DNA from: Oscillospiraceae bacterium
Lineage (GTDB): Bacteria; Bacillota; Clostridia; Oscillospirales; Ruminococcaceae
Reading direction: 5' to 3'
NCBI GenBank assembly: GCA_020024215.1
Contig: JAHHUC010000073.1
Coordinates: forward strand, 1-8,169
DNA: 8,169 nt
In this document: positions 5,924-8,169 of the stretch, piece by piece
Layout of the letters: each line of letters starts with the position of its first letter
Numbering within the stretch: position 1 is the stretch's first letter
Program-made: the position numbers and the translations under genes
Notes under the pieces: generated by a model
The model's database searches: none
What the model was told of the DNA's origin: nothing
Seen by the model: the letters and a program-made list of their open reading frames with translations, nothing else

Positions 5924-6967
5924 ATGATTATTGAAGCTACTGCTACTGGAAAAACCGTTGATGAGGCTGTTGACGCAGCCTGCAAAGAGCTGGGAATGGG
6001 CAGAGACAGCGTTGAGATAGAGGTGCTTGAGCTTCCGAAAAAAGGCTTTTTGGGACTTAAACATATCCCTGCAAAGGTCAGGGTTTATATGGAGGTTGAG
6101 GAAAAGCAGGCAGAACAGCCCAAAAAAACCGCAGCCTCTGAAAAGCCTGAACATGCGATCTTATCTGCCAACGAGGAAACTAAAAAGCAGGAAAAGCCTG
6201 CAAGCAGGTCGGAAAGACCTGAAAAGCAGCAGAGGATTGCAAAGAAGGATGAAAAGCCCATGACAGAGGAAACGGGCGAAAAAGAGGATTCTGATGAGGA
6301 TATTGATGACAGAGGCCGTCAAATCCCCATGACCGAAAGAGGAAGCATCGCCTATCAGTATATAAAATCCGTTGTGGAAAAGATGGGCATTGAAAATGTA
6401 GCTGTCAGCGCCGTTCAGTATGAAAGAGCGGTTGTGATAAGGATAGACGGCGAGGGAGCCGGCGCAGTCATAGGCAAAAGAGGAGAAACCTTAGATGCCC
6501 TTCAATATCTCTGCGGACTTGCTGCCAACAGGGCAGAGGGAGATTATTGCAGAGTGACCTTAGATGCAGGCAACTATCGCCAGAAGAGAAGGCACACCTT
6601 GGAGCAGCTGGCAAAAAGGCTTGCCAACAACGCCATCAAATCCAAAAGAGCTGTCACACTGGAGCCTATGAATCCCTATGAGAGAAGGATAATCCACGCC
6701 ACCGTTTCAAAGATAAAGGGCGCCTGCTCAACCTCCTTGGGGGATGAGCCGAACAGATATGTGGTTATAAGCGCAGAGGGTGCGCCCATATCGGCAAAGG
6801 GCTCAAGACCTCCAAGAGGAAAAAAGCCCTTCAGAAATGAAAAGGGCGATAGGGGCATGAGGAGAGATAAAAGAGAAAGACCTCAGCCCTACAAGGAATC
6901 TACGCTTAGGGAAACAGCTCCAAAGGAGGCTGCCGACAAGCCGCTGTATGGAAAAATTGAGCTTTAG
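5924..6967 (+). CDS. jag: RNA-binding protein Jag/KhpB (Jag-N, KH, R3H domains)
   Basis: The product has 347 residues from the chosen ATG. Residues 1-57 form the Jag-N domain (ATGKTVDEAVDAACKELG, then KKGFLGL), residues 58-135 a charged, probably unfolded linker, and residues about 140-215 a KH domain with its GKRG loop at 184-187. Residues about 220-283 are the R3H domain with Arg254 and His258 (RRIIH). The family, also called KhpB or EloR, binds RNA and affects cell elongation and division. A basic tail of about 60 residues (284-347) follows, making it clearly longer than the roughly 208 residues of the Bacillus subtilis protein. A TTG directly after the yidC stop (5903) is an alternative start, but AAGGGA (5909-5914) nine bases before the ATG and the family N-terminus favour 5924. 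A stem GAGCTTT/AAAGCTC (6959-6978) spans the stop codon. Confidence 0.95.
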   Translation: MIIEATATGKTVDEAVDAACKELGMGRDSVEIEVLELPKKGFLGLKHIPAKVRVYMEVEEKQAEQPKKTAASEKPEHAILSANEETKKQEKPASRSERPEKQQRIAKKDEKPMTEETGEKEDSDEDIDDRGRQIPMTERGSIAYQYIKSVVEKMGIENVAVSAVQYERAVVIRIDGEGAGAVIGKRGETLDALQYLCGLAANRAEGDYCRVTLDAGNYRQKRRHTLEQLAKRLANNAIKSKRAVTLEPMNPYERRIIHATVSKIKGACSTSLGDEPNRYVVISAEGAPISAKGSRPPRGKKPFRNEKGDRGMRRDKRERPQPYKESTLRETAPKEAADKPLYGKIEL

Positions 6968-7070
6968 TTGAAAAGCTCTCAAAAATTCCACAATGTCGAA
7001 AAAGGCATTATAAAGGGAAATTTTAGCGTATCAGATATTTTTTTAACAGCAGATAAAAAACTTTTCAACG

Positions 7071-7095
7071 CTTTCAACAATTCAAGTGTTGAAAG
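7071..7095 (+). repeat. Inverted repeat upstream of mnmE
   Basis: CTTTCAACA (7071-7079) and TGTTGAAAG (7087-7095) form a perfect nine-bp dyad with a seven-base loop, 29 bases before the mnmE start codon. No T-run follows, so it is not a typical terminator. It may be a leader hairpin or an operator. A TTTTCAACG copy precedes it by a few bases. A promoter for mnmE could not be fixed: TATAAA (7009-7014) has a poor -35 match. Confidence 0.5.
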
Positions 7096-7124
7096 TTTGT
7101 AGGAAATTAAAAGGTGAAAACTGT

Positions 7125-8169
7125 ATGAAAACAATAGCCGCTTTATCCACAGCAAATGCCACAAGTGCTATTGCCATGCTGCGCCTTTCAGGAGATAAAG
7201 CCGCCGAGATCGCCTCGGCGGTTTTCCTTTCAAAAAGTCAGAAGCCCCTTTGGGAGATGAAGGGATACAGCGCCGCTTATGGGGATTTTTATGTGGATGG
7301 TGAAATAATAGATGACGGGGTTGCCATTGTTTACAAAGCCCCCAAAAGCTACACCGGTGAAAACATGGTGGAGCTTTGCTGCCACGGAAACATTTACATT
7401 GCAGGCAGAATACTGACAGAGCTTATAAAAAACGGCGCTGTCAGCGCCTCTGCCGGAGAATTTACCAAAAGGGCATTTTTAAACGGAAAAATGGATCTTT
7501 CACAGGCCGAGGCAGTTGGGGAGCTGATTGCAGCCGAGGGAGAATGTGCCTGCCGACAGGCTCTTTTAAGAAGAGAGGGCAAGCTGGGAAAGCAGATAGA
7601 CAGCATCAGCGACAAGCTTTTAGAATGTCTTTCCTCCATAGGTGCCTGGTGCGATTATCCCGAGGAGGACGAGGTTCCCTTCATAACAGATGAAGCCCTT
7701 GAGCTTACGCTGTCCCTTTGCCGGCAGCAGCTGGAAAAAATAGCAAAGGGCTATTGCTCCGGACATCTTATAGACAAGGGAATAAAAATTGCGGTTGCAG
7801 GCTCTCCCAATGTGGGAAAATCCACACTTTCCAACCTTTTGTGGCAGCAGGAACGCTCCATAGTCACAGATATTGCCGGAACCACCAGGGACGTGGTGGA
7901 GGGAGAATTTTTCATAAACGGAGTCCGCCTAATTCTGCTTGATACAGCAGGCATAAGAAAAACAGGCGACACCGTTGAAAAAATAGGAGTTGAAAGGTCA
8001 AAAAAGGCATTCGGCTCTGCCGATTTGATACTGATGGTTTTGGATTGCTCAAGAGAAATAAGCCATGAGGACAAAGAGCTTTTAGAGCAGCTTAAAGATA
8101 TGCCACATCTGGTTGTTTTAAATAAATCGGATGAAAAAAGGGCGGATGCAGGCCTTGACGGAATAGAAA
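7125..8169 (+). CDS. mnmE: tRNA uridine-5-carboxymethylaminomethyl modification GTPase MnmE (3' end beyond window)
   Basis: The frame stays open to the right edge and gives the first 348 residues of a protein that usually has about 450-460. MnmE, with MnmG, modifies the wobble uridine of certain tRNAs using a folate one-carbon unit and GTP. The folate-binding N-terminal domain is seen in IAALSTANATSAIAMLRLSG (4-23) and GEFTKRAFLNGKMDLSQAEA (111-130). The embedded G domain has G1 GSPNVGKS (226-233), the G2/K-loop region TDIAGTTRD (248-256), G3 DTAGI (273-277) and G4 NKSD (333-336). The C-terminal catalytic cysteine motif lies outside the window. AAGGTG (7111-7116), eight bases upstream, supports the ATG. 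The usual TP-G-GAIA pattern near the N-terminus is altered to TANATSAIA. It follows jag after 157 bases and may have its own promoter. Confidence 0.96.
   Translation, partial: MKTIAALSTANATSAIAMLRLSGDKAAEIASAVFLSKSQKPLWEMKGYSAAYGDFYVDGEIIDDGVAIVYKAPKSYTGENMVELCCHGNIYIAGRILTELIKNGAVSASAGEFTKRAFLNGKMDLSQAEAVGELIAAEGECACRQALLRREGKLGKQIDSISDKLLECLSSIGAWCDYPEEDEVPFITDEALELTLSLCRQQLEKIAKGYCSGHLIDKGIKIAVAGSPNVGKSTLSNLLWQQERSIVTDIAGTTRDVVEGEFFINGVRLILLDTAGIRKTGDTVEKIGVERSKKAFGSADLILMVLDCSREISHEDKELLEQLKDMPHLVVLNKSDEKRADAGLDGIE

Noticed and set aside
6994..7000. TGTCGAA, resembling a Spo0A box
   Set aside because: A seven-base match is expected about once by chance in a window of this size on two strands, and no paired site or clear promoter accompanies it.
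7143..7151. TTATCCACA, a perfect DnaA box
   Set aside because: It lies inside the mnmE coding sequence and encodes ordinary residues of its N-terminus. No other good box lies nearby, so it is probably chance.
1..8169. CRISPR arrays, insertion sequences or phage attachment sites
   Set aside because: No regularly spaced direct repeats, transposase-like frames, or tRNA 3'-end duplication were seen.

Overview
This window looks like a chromosomal segment of a low-to-moderate G+C Firmicute, most likely a member of the Clostridia. The main evidence is the gene order rpmH-rnpA-yidD-yidC-jag-mnmE on the plus strand, which is the conserved ribosomal protein L34 / RNase P / membrane insertase block. 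Further support comes from AGGAGG-type ribosome binding sites, sigma-A style promoters, and a CCA end encoded in the tRNA gene. I cannot name a species.

Layout. Everything left of about 3650 reads on the minus strand and everything right of about 3818 reads on the plus strand. The minus arm, in the direction of transcription, holds: a tRNA-Ser(GGA) with a perfect-consensus promoter and a palindromic terminator (3478-3646); a 160-residue protein of unknown function with its own terminator (2752-3357); a non-coding RNA gene with its own promoter and terminator (2348-2603), whose predicted fold is a long rod with a large central bubble, as in 6S RNA; a roughly 500-bp stretch with no convincing gene, which contains a possible remnant of an ABC ATPase start; and a complete half-size ABC exporter (131-1837).

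The plus arm is the housekeeping block. A single strong promoter (3818-3847) precedes rpmH (ribosomal protein L34), then rnpA (RNase P protein, TTG start), yidD (overlapping rnpA by 8 bases), yidC (Oxa1/Alb3-type insertase) and jag/khpB (RNA-binding KH-R3H protein). After a 157-bp gap comes mnmE (tRNA U34-modifying GTPase), which runs off the right edge. The genes join ribosome and tRNA maturation to membrane protein insertion: L34 goes into the ribosome, RnpA helps mature tRNA 5' ends, YidC and YidD serve membrane insertion, and MnmE modifies tRNA wobble uridines.

The most interesting item is the candidate 6S-type RNA. It is supported by a promoter with a 17-bp spacer, paired ends, an asymmetric central bubble, an apical stem and an intrinsic terminator. 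No clearly new multi-gene system is visible. The remaining points are regulatory hairpins, interleaved inverted repeats at the strand switch, and unusual extensions in Jag and YidC.
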